NCBI GenBank assembly: GCA_900142905.1
Contig: FSRV01000002.1
Coordinates: forward strand, 620,001-684,000
DNA from: Burkholderia sp. GAS332
GTDB taxonomy: Bacteria; Pseudomonadota; Gammaproteobacteria; Burkholderiales; Burkholderiaceae
DNA: 64,000 bases
Direction of reading: 5' to 3'
Of this stretch, positions 17,247 to 26,000 are shown piece by piece. Position 1 is the first letter of the stretch. Each line of letters opens with the position of its first letter. The notes beneath the pieces were generated by a model. It did no database searches, was not told the origin of the DNA, and worked only from the letters and a program-made list of their open reading frames with translations. The position numbers and the translations under genes are program-made.

Positions 17247-18007
17247 CTCTTTTCCTGTTGTCGATGAGGTTGCGATTTTTCTATTGTCGCCTGATTCAGC
17301 TTTCTCGCTCGCTCGCTCAGTGGGGTGGCGCACGGATAACGACGGCGCGGATGCAGATGTGATGTGTGTAACGGCGTGCGCCTCGTTTGCGCTCAGTGGT
17401 CGGCCTTATGTCTTCGCACTGTCTGTGTGATTGCGCTCACGCCCGCTCTTACAAATGCTATTTCGTGTCCGGACAAACACGGATACGAAACGGTGGTTCG
17501 TGTCACGGTCTACTCCCTTGCTCGAAAACTAGGCCCTGTGGGTGACAGGCTCGCCAGCGGATGATCGATTCATCTGACGAAGAGATCCAGTCGTCTATTA
17601 AAAATAATAATTTGGACTGCGTATCTAAGTGCGGAAATTAAGGCCTTTTAATAAATGGTAATTAACGATATTTGACAGTCGAGTAGCGCAATTAATCGGA
17701 AACAGGTCGGCAATATCGTATTGCGTGGGCTAGCGCACGGTCACTGGATCGCGCTCCGCATAACTTCAACGTCCATTAGGTCCTGCTGTGCTCTTTTCAA
17801 GGCTTTGTTCGCGCACAGCGAGTTGTTTCTCCCGGATCACGTCAAATCGGATCGGGATTATCTGCGAGAGAGATGTCGAGTGCCGTGCGGATCTCGTATG
17901 GCACGCAGCAATATCGATCGCGTTTTGAAGGGTCATTTATTGACAGCGAACAGCAGCTGACTCGTTGTCGGCATCTGTCTTTCAAAATATATAGTTAGGA
18001 GACTGAA
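17247..18007. other. 760-bp gene-free region with AT-rich island, upstream of the repeat-protein gene
   Basis: No supported gene. Bases 17581-17700 contain 41 G+C in 120 (34%), far below the surrounding sequence. Within it lie A/T tracts around TTAAAAATAATAATTT and TAATTAACGATATT. Such islands are typical H-NS-silenced promoters or traces of transfer. A small frame at 17721-17960 was not called because it has no family match and poor codon use. Confidence 0.5.
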
Positions 18008-19714
18008 ATGAAAAAGCAAAACGGGGACACGCGGACGTTGGGGACAAGTAAGGCTGTGTTGGCGGTTGCTGTGAGTCTTTATGCGGCAATGGCAGGCGCT
18101 CAAACGAGTCCGGCGGCACCTGCGGCACCGTCGGCAAGTTCGACGAAGCTGATGGTTGCGCAAACGTTGCCGATCGATTGTCCGCTATTCGACGCGTTTG
18201 GCTGTAAGCAGGAAGACGGTGGATCGCGGGCGTCCGGCGGAGTTGGCGTGGCGGCGGCCGCGGGTCTGGGGTCGACATCGCCTTCGGGCTCACAGAGCAG
18301 CAATGGCAGCGGGACTTCGTCGGCTGGGTTGGGCGCTAACGGTGGCGGGGGCGGATCGACGTCGAACGCGGCGGGACTCGGTGCTGGGGGGGCGGGGAGT
18401 GGTAGTGGGGGGAAGGGCGGGGCGGGTAGTGGTGGGAATGGTAGTGGTGGGACGGGCAGTGGTGGGACGGGCAGTGGTGGGACGGGCAGTGGTGGGACGG
18501 GCAGTGGTGGGACGGGGAGTGGTGGGACGGGGAGTGGCGGAACCGGCAGTGGTGGGACAGGCAGTGGTGGGACAGGCAGTGGCGGAACGGGCAGTGGTGG
18601 AACAGGCAGCGGTGGAACGGGCAGTGGTGGGACGGGCAGTGGTGGGACAGGCAGTGGTGGGACTGGCAGTGGCGGAACGGGCAGTGGTGGAACAGGCAGT
18701 GGTGGGACTGGCAGTGGCGGAACAGGTAGCGGTGGAACTGGCAGTGGTGGGACAGGCGGCAATGGTCATGGCGGTGGTGACGGCGGTCATGGCGATGGCG
18801 GTCATGGTGACGGTGGTCATGGCGATGGTGGCCACGGTGATGGCGGTCATGGCGATGGCGGTCATGGTGACGGCGGTCATGGTGACGGCGGTCATGGCGA
18901 TGGCGGTCATGGTGACGGTGGTCATGGCGATGGTGGCCACGGTGATGGCGGTCATGGCGATGGCGGTCATGGTGACGGCGGTCATGGTGACGGCGGTCAT
19001 GGCGATGGCGGTCATGGTGACGGTGGTCATGGTGATGGCGGTCACGGCGATGGTGGTCATGGTGACGGCGGCCACGGTGATGGCGGTCATGGCGACGGTG
19101 GTCATGGTGATGGCGGCCATGGCGACGGCGGTCATGGCGATGGCGGCCACGGTCATGGCGACGGTGGTCATGGTGATGGCGGTCATGGCGACGGCGGTCA
19201 CGGCGACGGTGGTCGTGGCGACGGCGGCGATGGCGGTCATGGCGGGCATGGCGACGGCGGGCACGGTGATGGTGGCCACGGCGACGGTGGTCATGGCGAC
19301 GGTGGCCACGGTGATGGCGGTCATGGTGACGGTGGCCATGGCGACGGTGGCCACGGCGACGGCGGCCACGGCGACGGTGGTCGTGGTGACGGCGGTCATG
19401 GCGACGGTGGTCGTGGTGACGGCGGCCATGGCGCTGGCGGTCACGGCGACGGTGGCCATGGCGATAGCGGTCATGGCGACGGTGGCCACGGTGATGGCGG
19501 TCATGGTGACGGTGGCCATGGCGATAGCGGTCATGGTGACGGTGGCCATGGCGATGGCGGTCACGGCGACGGTGGCCATGGTGACGGTGGCCACGGCGAC
19601 GCTGGCCACGGCAATGGAGGCCACGGCGACGGCGGCAAAGGCAGCAGCGGCCAAGGCCATGGCAGCGGCTCCGGCGGCCAAGGCGGCGGTTACGGCGGCG
19701 GCCACGGCCACTGA
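18008..19714 (+). CDS. Secreted low-complexity protein with TGSGG and HGDGG pentapeptide repeats
   Basis: 568 residues; AGGAG sits 9 bases before the ATG. A probable signal peptide (residues 1-35, ending AAMAGAQ) is followed by a short unique segment with two cysteines (CPLFDAFGC), then a Gly/Ser/Ala-rich linker. Bases 18452-18751 encode exactly 20 TGSGG units (15-bp minisatellite), and about 18788-19632 encode roughly 55 HGDGG-type units with occasional HGDSG, RGDGG, HGAGG and HGNGG variants. The C-terminus is GSGSGGQGGGYGGGHGH. No anchor or enzyme domain is seen. Regular His/Asp spacing suggests metal binding or a glycine-rich extracellular fibre; this is inference. It is not a standard RTX protein, whose repeat is nine residues. 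Frames on the other strand are open only because of the repeat. Confidence 0.8.
   Translation: MKKQNGDTRTLGTSKAVLAVAVSLYAAMAGAQTSPAAPAAPSASSTKLMVAQTLPIDCPLFDAFGCKQEDGGSRASGGVGVAAAAGLGSTSPSGSQSSNGSGTSSAGLGANGGGGGSTSNAAGLGAGGAGSGSGGKGGAGSGGNGSGGTGSGGTGSGGTGSGGTGSGGTGSGGTGSGGTGSGGTGSGGTGSGGTGSGGTGSGGTGSGGTGSGGTGSGGTGSGGTGSGGTGSGGTGSGGTGSGGTGSGGTGGNGHGGGDGGHGDGGHGDGGHGDGGHGDGGHGDGGHGDGGHGDGGHGDGGHGDGGHGDGGHGDGGHGDGGHGDGGHGDGGHGDGGHGDGGHGDGGHGDGGHGDGGHGDGGHGDGGHGDGGHGDGGHGDGGHGHGDGGHGDGGHGDGGHGDGGRGDGGDGGHGGHGDGGHGDGGHGDGGHGDGGHGDGGHGDGGHGDGGHGDGGHGDGGRGDGGHGDGGRGDGGHGAGGHGDGGHGDSGHGDGGHGDGGHGDGGHGDSGHGDGGHGDGGHGDGGHGDGGHGDAGHGNGGHGDGGKGSSGQGHGSGSGGQGGGYGGGHGH
18452..18751 (+). repeat. 15-bp minisatellite, 20 copies (TGSGG)
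   Basis: Twenty in-frame 15-bp units of the form ACGGGCAGTGGTGGG with silent differences between copies (ACA/ACT, GGA/GGG, AGT/AGC). Copy-number change would keep the frame. Confidence 0.95.
18788..19632 (+). repeat. 15-bp minisatellite, about 55 copies (HGDGG), with higher-order duplication
   Basis: In-frame 15-bp units CAYGGYGAYGGYGGY over about 845 bp. Bases 18796-18900 and 18901-19005 are an exact 105-bp (7-unit) tandem duplication including all silent variants, showing recent expansion. Phase breaks in the pattern occur near 19148 and 19215-19250. Confidence 0.93.
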
Positions 19715-20047
19715 CGCAGCAAACTCTCCTCAGCGCGCGGCGGCCGGTACACGGCCTCCCGCGCTGATATCCCGTCCGGGATCGCACGAGCGGACCGCCG
19801 AACGTCCGCTCACCCTCACATCCGCACACATCGGATTCGCACGTCGGCGAACAGCTCGCAGTAGAAGTTCCGAGTGGACCAATAAACCGCGCAGGTGCTG
19901 CACGATCGCCTCGTCGCCCTAACGCACGGCATGCCATCCGTGTTTAAATGCCAGGGCCTCGCTCGCCGATGTAGAACCCTAACGCCATAGCCTGGCGCGA
20001 TAGCCCGGCGGGCATACCGCAACGGTCCATTCAAAACGGAGTTCGCG
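19715..20047. other. Intergenic region before the nitrilase-family gene
   Basis: 333 bases without a supported gene. It should contain the end of the repeat-protein transcript and the promoter of the hydrolase. No terminator or operator is clear. Confidence 0.3.
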
Positions 20048-20914
20048 TTGAATAACAAACAGGCCCCGCTGCCGCAAGCACCCTTGCGAATTGCGGCTGC
20101 GCAGGCGCAACCGGTTTCCGGCGACGTAACGGCAAACATTGCCAGAACGGTCGAACTGACCAACCTCGCCGCCGACCGCGGCGCGAAACTGGTGGTCTTT
20201 CCCGAGAAATTCCTAAGCGGCTATGAGCCCGATCTGATTGCCGGCGACCCGGCGAAATACGCCTTCGACCAACACGACGCACGGCTCGAGCCGATTCGAG
20301 CCGTCTGTCGTCAGCGCGAGATCGCCGTGATCGTCGGTGCGGCAACGCGCGGCGCAAGCGGCGAGAGCGGCCTCCATATTTCTTCGCTGGTGTTCAATCG
20401 TTCCGGCGAACTGATCGAGCCGTATCACAAGCAGCATCTCTACCGCAGCGAGACGGCGATTTACCGGCCGGGCACGCAAGGCTGCATGCTGGAGATCGAC
20501 GGCTGGCGCCTCGCGCTCGGCGTGTGCTACGACTCCGGCTTTCCGGAGCACGCGCGCCGCGCCGCGATGAATGGCGCGCACGCGTATCTGGTGAGCGCGC
20601 TCTTCAGCCTGAAGACGGGCTATCACCAGTCACGCATCTGGTTTCCCGCGCGTGCTTTCGACAACACCCTGTATGTGCTGTTGTCGAACCACGTCGGCAC
20701 CACAGGCGGCTGGGAAACATGCGGCGCGAGCGCGATCTGGGGTCCGTATGGCGACGTCGTGGAGGAGGCCAGCCGCGAGCGGGAAGAAGTGATTACCGCG
20801 CTACTCGATCCGGCCGTGCTCGCCGATGTTCGCGAACGCGAGACGGTGCTTGCCGACTTCAAGGCGCACGCCGAAGAGACGTCGGGTGGTTACGTCGCGC
20901 ACCGTCTGGATTAG
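20048..20914 (+). CDS. Carbon-nitrogen hydrolase (nitrilase superfamily) amidase
   Basis: 288 residues from a TTG start at 20048, supported by CGGAG six bases upstream and by family length. The catalytic triad is present: Glu53 in VVFPEKFLSGYE, Lys128 in EPYHKQHLYRSE and Cys160 in LALGVCYDSGFPEHAR. The protein hydrolyses an amide or nitrile in the cytoplasm; the sequence resembles aliphatic amidase/carbamoylase-like branches rather than true nitrilases, but the substrate is unknown. It converges on the MFS gene with only 16 bp between stops. Association with the permease and sulfatase-like genes suggests a shared nutrient. Confidence 0.88.
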   Translation: MNNKQAPLPQAPLRIAAAQAQPVSGDVTANIARTVELTNLAADRGAKLVVFPEKFLSGYEPDLIAGDPAKYAFDQHDARLEPIRAVCRQREIAVIVGAATRGASGESGLHISSLVFNRSGELIEPYHKQHLYRSETAIYRPGTQGCMLEIDGWRLALGVCYDSGFPEHARRAAMNGAHAYLVSALFSLKTGYHQSRIWFPARAFDNTLYVLLSNHVGTTGGWETCGASAIWGPYGDVVEEASREREEVITALLDPAVLADVRERETVLADFKAHAEETSGGYVAHRLD

Positions 20915-20930
20915 CCAACCGCGCGCCTGC

Positions 20931-22265
20931 TTACTTCAACGCAGCGGGCCGCACTACGCCCACCGTATCGCGGCGCGGCGCGGGCACGGCCCACAGCAGG
21001 GCAACCATGCCCACGATCAGGAGCGCTGCAATGACGGCAAAGCCTGCGTAGACGCTGCCGGTTTCGGCCTTCAACATCCCGACCAGCGAAGGACTCACCG
21101 CGCCGCCGATCGCACCGATCGCGGTAATCGTCGCGATACCGGCTGCTGCGGCGCCGCCGTCCAGATAGGCGGTAGGGATCGTCCAGAAGATACTCAGCGT
21201 CGCGTAGATGCAGATCGACGCGACCACCAGCAGGGCAACGGTGAAGGGAACGCTATGCGCGGCGAGCGGCAGCAGCAGAAAACTGCCGGCCACCGCGAAG
21301 CCGCAACCCGCCACATGCCAGCGCCGTTCGGCGTGACGATCCGAACTGCGCCCGATCGCCACGATACCGATGGCGGTACAAACCGAAATCGCGCCGCTGA
21401 GCCAGCCGATATTGCCGATCTGTTGTACGCCGACGTGCCGCAGCAGCGTTGGAATCCAGAAGCCGACCGCATTGAGTCCCATGAACACGCAGAAATAGAT
21501 CGCTGACAGCAGATAGATCCGCGGGTTGCGCAACACATCGGCGAGGCGCGCGGGCGGCGCGTGGTGTGCGCCGCGCTGTTTTCGATCCGCTTCAAGCGCC
21601 GCGGTAACGTGGGCCTTTTCCGCGTCGGTCAGCCATTTTGCGTGCGACGGACGATCGTCCAGATAGAGCATCGCCATGACACCGAGCACGATGGCCGGTA
21701 TGCCTTCGACCAGAAACAGCCATTGCCAGCCGTGCAAGCCGAGCATGTCGTGGAAATGCACCATGATCCAGCCCGACAGCGGCCCACCGATGATGCCCGC
21801 CAACGGCACGGCCATGATGAACAGACTCGTGATGCGCCCGCGTTGACGATCGGGAAACCAGTAGGTGAGGTACAGAATGATGCCGGGGAAAAAGCCGGCT
21901 TCGGCGGCGCCCAGCAGAAAGCGCAGCAGGTACAGCATGCTCGCGCTTTTGACGAACATCAGCAGTACGGTCAAACCACCCCACAGCACCATAATCCGCA
22001 AGAGCGTCTTGCGTACGCCGATGCGTTCCAGCAGCAGATTGCTCGGCAACTCGAACACCAGATAGCCGACAAAGAACATCCCTGCCGCGAGACCGAACAC
22101 GGCGTCGTCAAGTTTCAGATCTTGCAGGAACTGCAGCTTGGCAAAGCCGATGTTGACGCGGTCGATGAAGTTGACCACGTAGCAGATGAACAGAAACGGC
22201 ACGATGCGCCGAGCGATCTTGCGATAAATCGCGTCATCGGGCGTAACGGCTGACGAGCGCTGCAT
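20931..22265 (-). CDS. MFS transporter, anion:cation symporter (ACS) family
   Basis: 444 residues from ATG 22265, preceded by AGGAG. Twelve predicted membrane helices. The N-terminal YVVNFIDRVNIGFAKLQ, the FLLGAAEAGFFPGIILYLTYWFP signature and DRQRGR loop are typical of the ACS family (phthalate, tartrate, glucarate, 4-hydroxyphenylacetate permeases). Uptake of an organic anion across the inner membrane is predicted. It lies 138 bp downstream of the sulfatase-like gene on the same strand and is probably cotranscribed with it. Confidence 0.88.
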   Translation of the reverse strand: MQRSSAVTPDDAIYRKIARRIVPFLFICYVVNFIDRVNIGFAKLQFLQDLKLDDAVFGLAAGMFFVGYLVFELPSNLLLERIGVRKTLLRIMVLWGGLTVLLMFVKSASMLYLLRFLLGAAEAGFFPGIILYLTYWFPDRQRGRITSLFIMAVPLAGIIGGPLSGWIMVHFHDMLGLHGWQWLFLVEGIPAIVLGVMAMLYLDDRPSHAKWLTDAEKAHVTAALEADRKQRGAHHAPPARLADVLRNPRIYLLSAIYFCVFMGLNAVGFWIPTLLRHVGVQQIGNIGWLSGAISVCTAIGIVAIGRSSDRHAERRWHVAGCGFAVAGSFLLLPLAAHSVPFTVALLVVASICIYATLSIFWTIPTAYLDGGAAAAGIATITAIGAIGGAVSPSLVGMLKAETGSVYAGFAVIAALLIVGMVALLWAVPAPRRDTVGVVRPAALK

Positions 22266-22403
22266 GGTGTCTCCTGGCGGCCCGGCACGTTGCGCCGGGC
22301 GCATATGATGTTCTTGTTAGGCGCCGAGTCAGGCTCTGCATGGGGCTCTGCTTAATGCGCTGTTAGAGACCGCATTCGCGCCTTTACCGCCCACTGCCTT
22401 GTC

Positions 22404-23975
22404 CTACCACTCGCCGAAAAAGACCCCCCAGTCCTTGTGCGTGTTGGTCTTGCTTTCGACAGTCGGGTTATCGATCGTGACGCGCTGTTTCAACGAGCCA
22501 TACCAGTCGGCGAGCTTTGCATGCATTTGCGCGCGGACGATGGCGTGACTCGCATCGGCGCCGAGATCGACGTATTCGTCCGGATCGTTCGCCAGATCGA
22601 AGAGTTGCGGACGGTAGCCCTGCCAATGTATGTATTTCCAGCGCGTATCGCGCACCATCCAGCCACGGCATTCGTCGGGCTTGCGTTCCAGTGCGAGACG
22701 CGCGCCGCGGAAACTGTAGTCGAGTTCGGAGACCACGTAGTCGCGCCAGCCTTCCGCACGGTCCGCTTCACCACGCGTGAGCGCCAGAACCGAGTGTCCT
22801 TCGATACGCTCTTCATAGGCCGGCAGGCCGAGCGCGTCGAGCACCGTCGGCACCACGTCGATGCCCGAGACGAAGCGCGGCTCAGCGCTGCCGCGGGTGG
22901 CGTCGGCACGCGTCGACGGATCGTAGACGATCATCGGCACGCGCTGCACGGTGTCGTAGAACAGTTCCTTCTCGCCGAGCCAATGATCGCCGAGGAAGTC
23001 GCCGTGGTCGGCGGTGAACACGATCAAAGTGTCTTGCCAGCGGCCGAGCCGTTCGAGCGTGTCCCACAGTTGGCCGAGATGGTCGTCGATCTGCTGGATC
23101 AAGCCTTGATAAACCGGCCGTACGGTGTTCGACACTTCTTCACGCGCGAAATTGGCACACTCTTCATGCGTGCGATACGCGGCCACAACCGGATGCGCAT
23201 TGTCGAGTTCGGCGGGCTTGCGCGCGAGCGGCAGGCATTGATCGAGTGAATAGAGATTGTGATAAGGACGTGGCGCGACATAGGGCCAATGCGGCTTTAC
23301 GTACGACAAATGCAATGCCCACGGCGTGTCGCCTTGTTGCTCGATATAGCGGATCGCCTGATTCGTCATGTAAGCCGTTTCGGAATGCGGCTCGGCCACC
23401 CGCGCCGGCCAGCGCACGTTGCGCATTTTCCAGCCGGAATGCACCGCGCCGCTGTCGTCTTCCACACTGATCGCGAAGTCGCTCCACGGCTTGTCGCTGA
23501 CATAGCCGTGCGCGCGCAAAAAGGCCGGGTAACCGCTCTCCTTGCCGGGTTCGTGGTGACCGTCGTAGCGGTCGAGTTCGTCGAACGAACCGGTCGAGAG
23601 GCGCTGCCCGAGCGGACTTTGGCGCGCGATGTCGAGCCGTTGCATGCCGTTGCTGTCGGCCATCACGTGCGTTTTGCCGGCCAGCGCAAGCGAGCGGCCA
23701 TTCAGGCGCAGGTATTCGCCAAGCGTCATTTCGCCGATCGAGAGCGGCACGCGGTTCCAGTTGGCGCCGTGACTGCTCATCGTGCGGCCGGTGTAATACG
23801 ACATACGCGACGGACCGCACACGCCGGAACTGACGAAGGCATTGTCGAACCGCACGCCGCGCGCGGCCAGCGCGTCGATATGACGGGTTTGAAGGTAGGG
23901 ATGTCCGTAGCAGCCGAGGTGATCGCGGCGAAGCTGGTCGCACATGATGAAGAGAACGTTGCGGGTGTCCGACAT
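22404..23975 (-). CDS. Sulfatase-like alkaline-phosphatase-superfamily hydrolase
   Basis: 523 residues. The opening NVLFIMCDQLRRDHLGCYG supplies metal ligand Asp13, and SSGVCGPSRMSYYTGR carries Cys53 in the CxPSR signature that is converted to formylglycine. TADHGDFLGDHWLGEKELFYD gives the later metal-binding Asp/His. The family includes choline-sulfatase, arylsulfatases and phosphonate monoester hydrolases; overall arrangement suggests one of these, acting on a sulfate, phosphonate or phosphate ester. No signal peptide is visible, so it should be cytoplasmic and depend on import by the neighbouring permease. The start is close to the divergent MarR promoter. Confidence 0.88.
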   Translation of the reverse strand: MSDTRNVLFIMCDQLRRDHLGCYGHPYLQTRHIDALAARGVRFDNAFVSSGVCGPSRMSYYTGRTMSSHGANWNRVPLSIGEMTLGEYLRLNGRSLALAGKTHVMADSNGMQRLDIARQSPLGQRLSTGSFDELDRYDGHHEPGKESGYPAFLRAHGYVSDKPWSDFAISVEDDSGAVHSGWKMRNVRWPARVAEPHSETAYMTNQAIRYIEQQGDTPWALHLSYVKPHWPYVAPRPYHNLYSLDQCLPLARKPAELDNAHPVVAAYRTHEECANFAREEVSNTVRPVYQGLIQQIDDHLGQLWDTLERLGRWQDTLIVFTADHGDFLGDHWLGEKELFYDTVQRVPMIVYDPSTRADATRGSAEPRFVSGIDVVPTVLDALGLPAYEERIEGHSVLALTRGEADRAEGWRDYVVSELDYSFRGARLALERKPDECRGWMVRDTRWKYIHWQGYRPQLFDLANDPDEYVDLGADASHAIVRAQMHAKLADWYGSLKQRVTIDNPTVESKTNTHKDWGVFFGEW

Positions 23976-24074
23976 CTATAAGCACCGTCTGCGGCCTTGC
24001 GGCCTGAAGTAGGAGAAACCGGGGAGATACTTGGATGCTAGAAACGAACCGGACGATTGACCTAATCAAATAAA

Positions 24075-24088
24075 TGTGCGAACGCACA
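24075..24088. promoter_or_regulatory. Palindrome TGTGCG-AA-CGCACA, candidate MarR operator
   Basis: A perfect 6+6 inverted repeat with a 2-base centre lies in the 148-bp divergent interval between the sulfatase-like gene and marR, 35 bases before the marR ATG. MarR regulators usually bind such dyads beside their own gene. An in-frame GTG at 24076 falls inside it. Confidence 0.4.
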
Positions 24089-24123
24089 ATCCGCCGCGGC
24101 CGGTGCGGCCAAAGCGCGTCATA

Positions 24124-24690
24124 ATGACCGCCACCCCCCTTATTAGACGTACGCTTACCGTGCCTGCGACCGACCCTCAATCGATATCCGTGCTGAAGCA
24201 TCCCGAGCACATCGACGAATTTCTGCTCTACAGGCTTCACAACCTGGCGCGTCTGGCGACTCAGGGTGTCGGTCTGATGTTCCGGCGGGAACTTGGCATT
24301 AGCCGGCGCGACTGGCGCATTCTCGCGTTCGTCGGCAAGTACCCGGACGCGAGTCTGACCCAACTCGCTGAATCGGCCGCGCTCGACATGGTGGTGGCGA
24401 GCCGCTGCGTCGCCAACATGGTGAATAAGGGGTTGATTGCGAAAACGCGCTTGCCGGAGAACAAGCGGGTGACCGTGCTCGCGCTGACCGAAGCCGGTCG
24501 TATTGCCTATGAACAGGCACGCGTAAGCGGGCAACGCTATAACACCGAGTTCGCGGCCTGCCTGAGCGATGAGGAAGCGGTTTTACTCGACGGCTTGCTT
24601 AAGCGGATGGAGCAGCAAGCCGCGCAACTGACGCAACGCGAGATCGCCAGAAGCGGGCCCATGCCGTTACTTAGCGAGGACGTCGAGTAA
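24124..24690 (+). CDS. MarR-family transcriptional regulator
   Basis: 188 residues from ATG 24124. The winged-helix region is clear: LGISRRDWRILAFVGKYP, LTQLAESAALDMVVASRCVANM (recognition helix), GLIAKTRLPENKRVTVLALTEAGR (wing). About 40 N-terminal residues precede the domain, and a C-terminal helix (LLDGLLKRMEQQAAQ) completes the dimer interface. No strong ribosome site is visible, so the GTG at 24076 remains an alternative. Divergent from the sulfatase-like gene and flanked by a palindrome, it probably represses that operon in response to a small aromatic or organic acid. Confidence 0.88.
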   Translation: MTATPLIRRTLTVPATDPQSISVLKHPEHIDEFLLYRLHNLARLATQGVGLMFRRELGISRRDWRILAFVGKYPDASLTQLAESAALDMVVASRCVANMVNKGLIAKTRLPENKRVTVLALTEAGRIAYEQARVSGQRYNTEFAACLSDEEAVLLDGLLKRMEQQAAQLTQREIARSGPMPLLSEDVE

Positions 24691-24704
24691 GTCCCTACGC
24701 GCAA

Positions 24705-26000
24705 TCATGTCGGCCAGAACATGCCGAGCGCGGCGAGCCCCATTGCGGCGGTGGCGATCCAGCCGACCCAGCGTAACCAGCCGGTCACCGCAAACTGACC
24801 CATGACTTTGGGGCTGGCCGCCATCACCATCACCAGCACCATGATCGGCACGGCCGCGACGCCGTTGATCACCGCGCTCCAATACAGTGCCTTGATCGGG
24901 TCGAGACGCATGAACGTGAGCGCAATGCCGCCGAGAATCGATACGGCGATCACGCCATAGAACTGCTTCGCCAGATTCACCTGCAACGCCAGGCTGTTGC
25001 GCCATTTCATCGAACCTGCAGCTGCGTAGGCCGCCGAACCCGCCAGCACCGGCAGCGCCAGCAGACCCGTGCCGATGATACCGAGACTGAACAGCGCAAA
25101 CGCCATGTTGCCGGCAATCGGCTTGAGCGCGCTGGCGGCATCGGCGGTGGTTTTGACTTCGATGTGATGCGCGTGCAGCGTGGCGGCGGCGGTGAGCATG
25201 ATAAAAAACGCTACGCCGTTCGAAACGGCCATGCCGACCCACGTATCGACGTTGATCCGCTTCAGTTGTGCAGCAGCTTGCATCGGCGCGCGCAATAGCG
25301 GTCGCTCTGCTGGTTTCGAGTGAATCTCCTCGACTTCCTGCGACGCTTGCCAGAAGAAGAGATATGGGCTGATCGTCGTCCCGAGCACCGCGACCACGGT
25401 GGTCAGATAGTCGCCGGACAATTGGACTGGCGGTTTCACGATGCTCAGACCGACTGCTTTCCAATCGATCGGAATCACGAAGATGATGGCGACGTAGGCG
25501 AACAACGCGAGCGTCAGCCATTTCAGAACGCTCGCATAGCGTTCGTATGGAATGAACACCTGCATCAGCAGGGACGCCGTGCCGAACAACGCGACGTAGA
25601 GTTGGACCGGGCCACCGATCACCAGTTTGGCGGCGGCGCCCATTGCCGCAAGATCGGCGGCGATATTGATGGTGTTGGCCGCGAGCAGCACCAGTACCGC
25701 AAGATACAAAACCGGCGCGGGGTAGTGACGGCGCAGATTGGTGGCGAGTCCGCTGCCCGTCACCCGTCCCATGCGCGCACTCACCAGTTGTATCGATACC
25801 ATCAGCGGGTAAGTGATCAGCAACGTCCATAGCAGTGCGAAGCCGAATTGCGCGCCGGCCTGCGAATAGGTGGCGATGCCGCTCGGGTCGTCGTCCGCTG
25901 CGCCGGTGATCAGGCCGGGGCCTAGCCGCTTCATCCAGGAGCGTTCGGCGATATCTTCAACAACAAGCTCCGGTTCGAGGTTTTCAGTGGTCATCGTCAT
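24705..26000 (-). CDS. Nramp-family transporter with non-canonical metal site
   Basis: 431 residues with 11 predicted membrane helices. Helix 1 has GAADDDPSGIATYSQAG, where canonical Nramp proteins have DPGN. The helix-6 segment reads LGTTISPYLFFWQASQEVEE, where canonical Mn/Fe transporters carry an A-M-P-H motif whose methionine binds soft metals; that methionine is missing. This pattern recalls Nramp-related magnesium transporters, so Mg2+ or another hard cation, or a non-metal substrate, is possible. It converges with marR (14 bp between stops). Starts at 26000 and 25994 are equivalent; no regulator box for Mn or Fe is visible. Confidence 0.82.
   Translation of the reverse strand: MTMTTENLEPELVVEDIAERSWMKRLGPGLITGAADDDPSGIATYSQAGAQFGFALLWTLLITYPLMVSIQLVSARMGRVTGSGLATNLRRHYPAPVLYLAVLVLLAANTINIAADLAAMGAAAKLVIGGPVQLYVALFGTASLLMQVFIPYERYASVLKWLTLALFAYVAIIFVIPIDWKAVGLSIVKPPVQLSGDYLTTVVAVLGTTISPYLFFWQASQEVEEIHSKPAERPLLRAPMQAAAQLKRINVDTWVGMAVSNGVAFFIMLTAAATLHAHHIEVKTTADAASALKPIAGNMAFALFSLGIIGTGLLALPVLAGSAAYAAAGSMKWRNSLALQVNLAKQFYGVIAVSILGGIALTFMRLDPIKALYWSAVINGVAAVPIMVLVMVMAASPKVMGQFAVTGWLRWVGWIATAAMGLAALGMFWPT

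Noticed and set aside
18452..19632. CRISPR-like regular repeats
   Set aside because: Units are contiguous 15-bp coding repeats with no unique spacers and no cas genes.
18788..19632. RTX calcium-binding toxin repeats
   Set aside because: The period is five, not nine, and no RTX C-terminal secretion signal or type I exporter is adjacent.
18100..19937. Long open frames in all alternative frames over the repeat-protein gene (Pro/Leu/Val-, Met/Ala/Val- and Arg/His-rich)
   Set aside because: They arise automatically from 15-bp repeats lacking stop codons in any phase. Only the frame at 18008 has a ribosome site and signal peptide.
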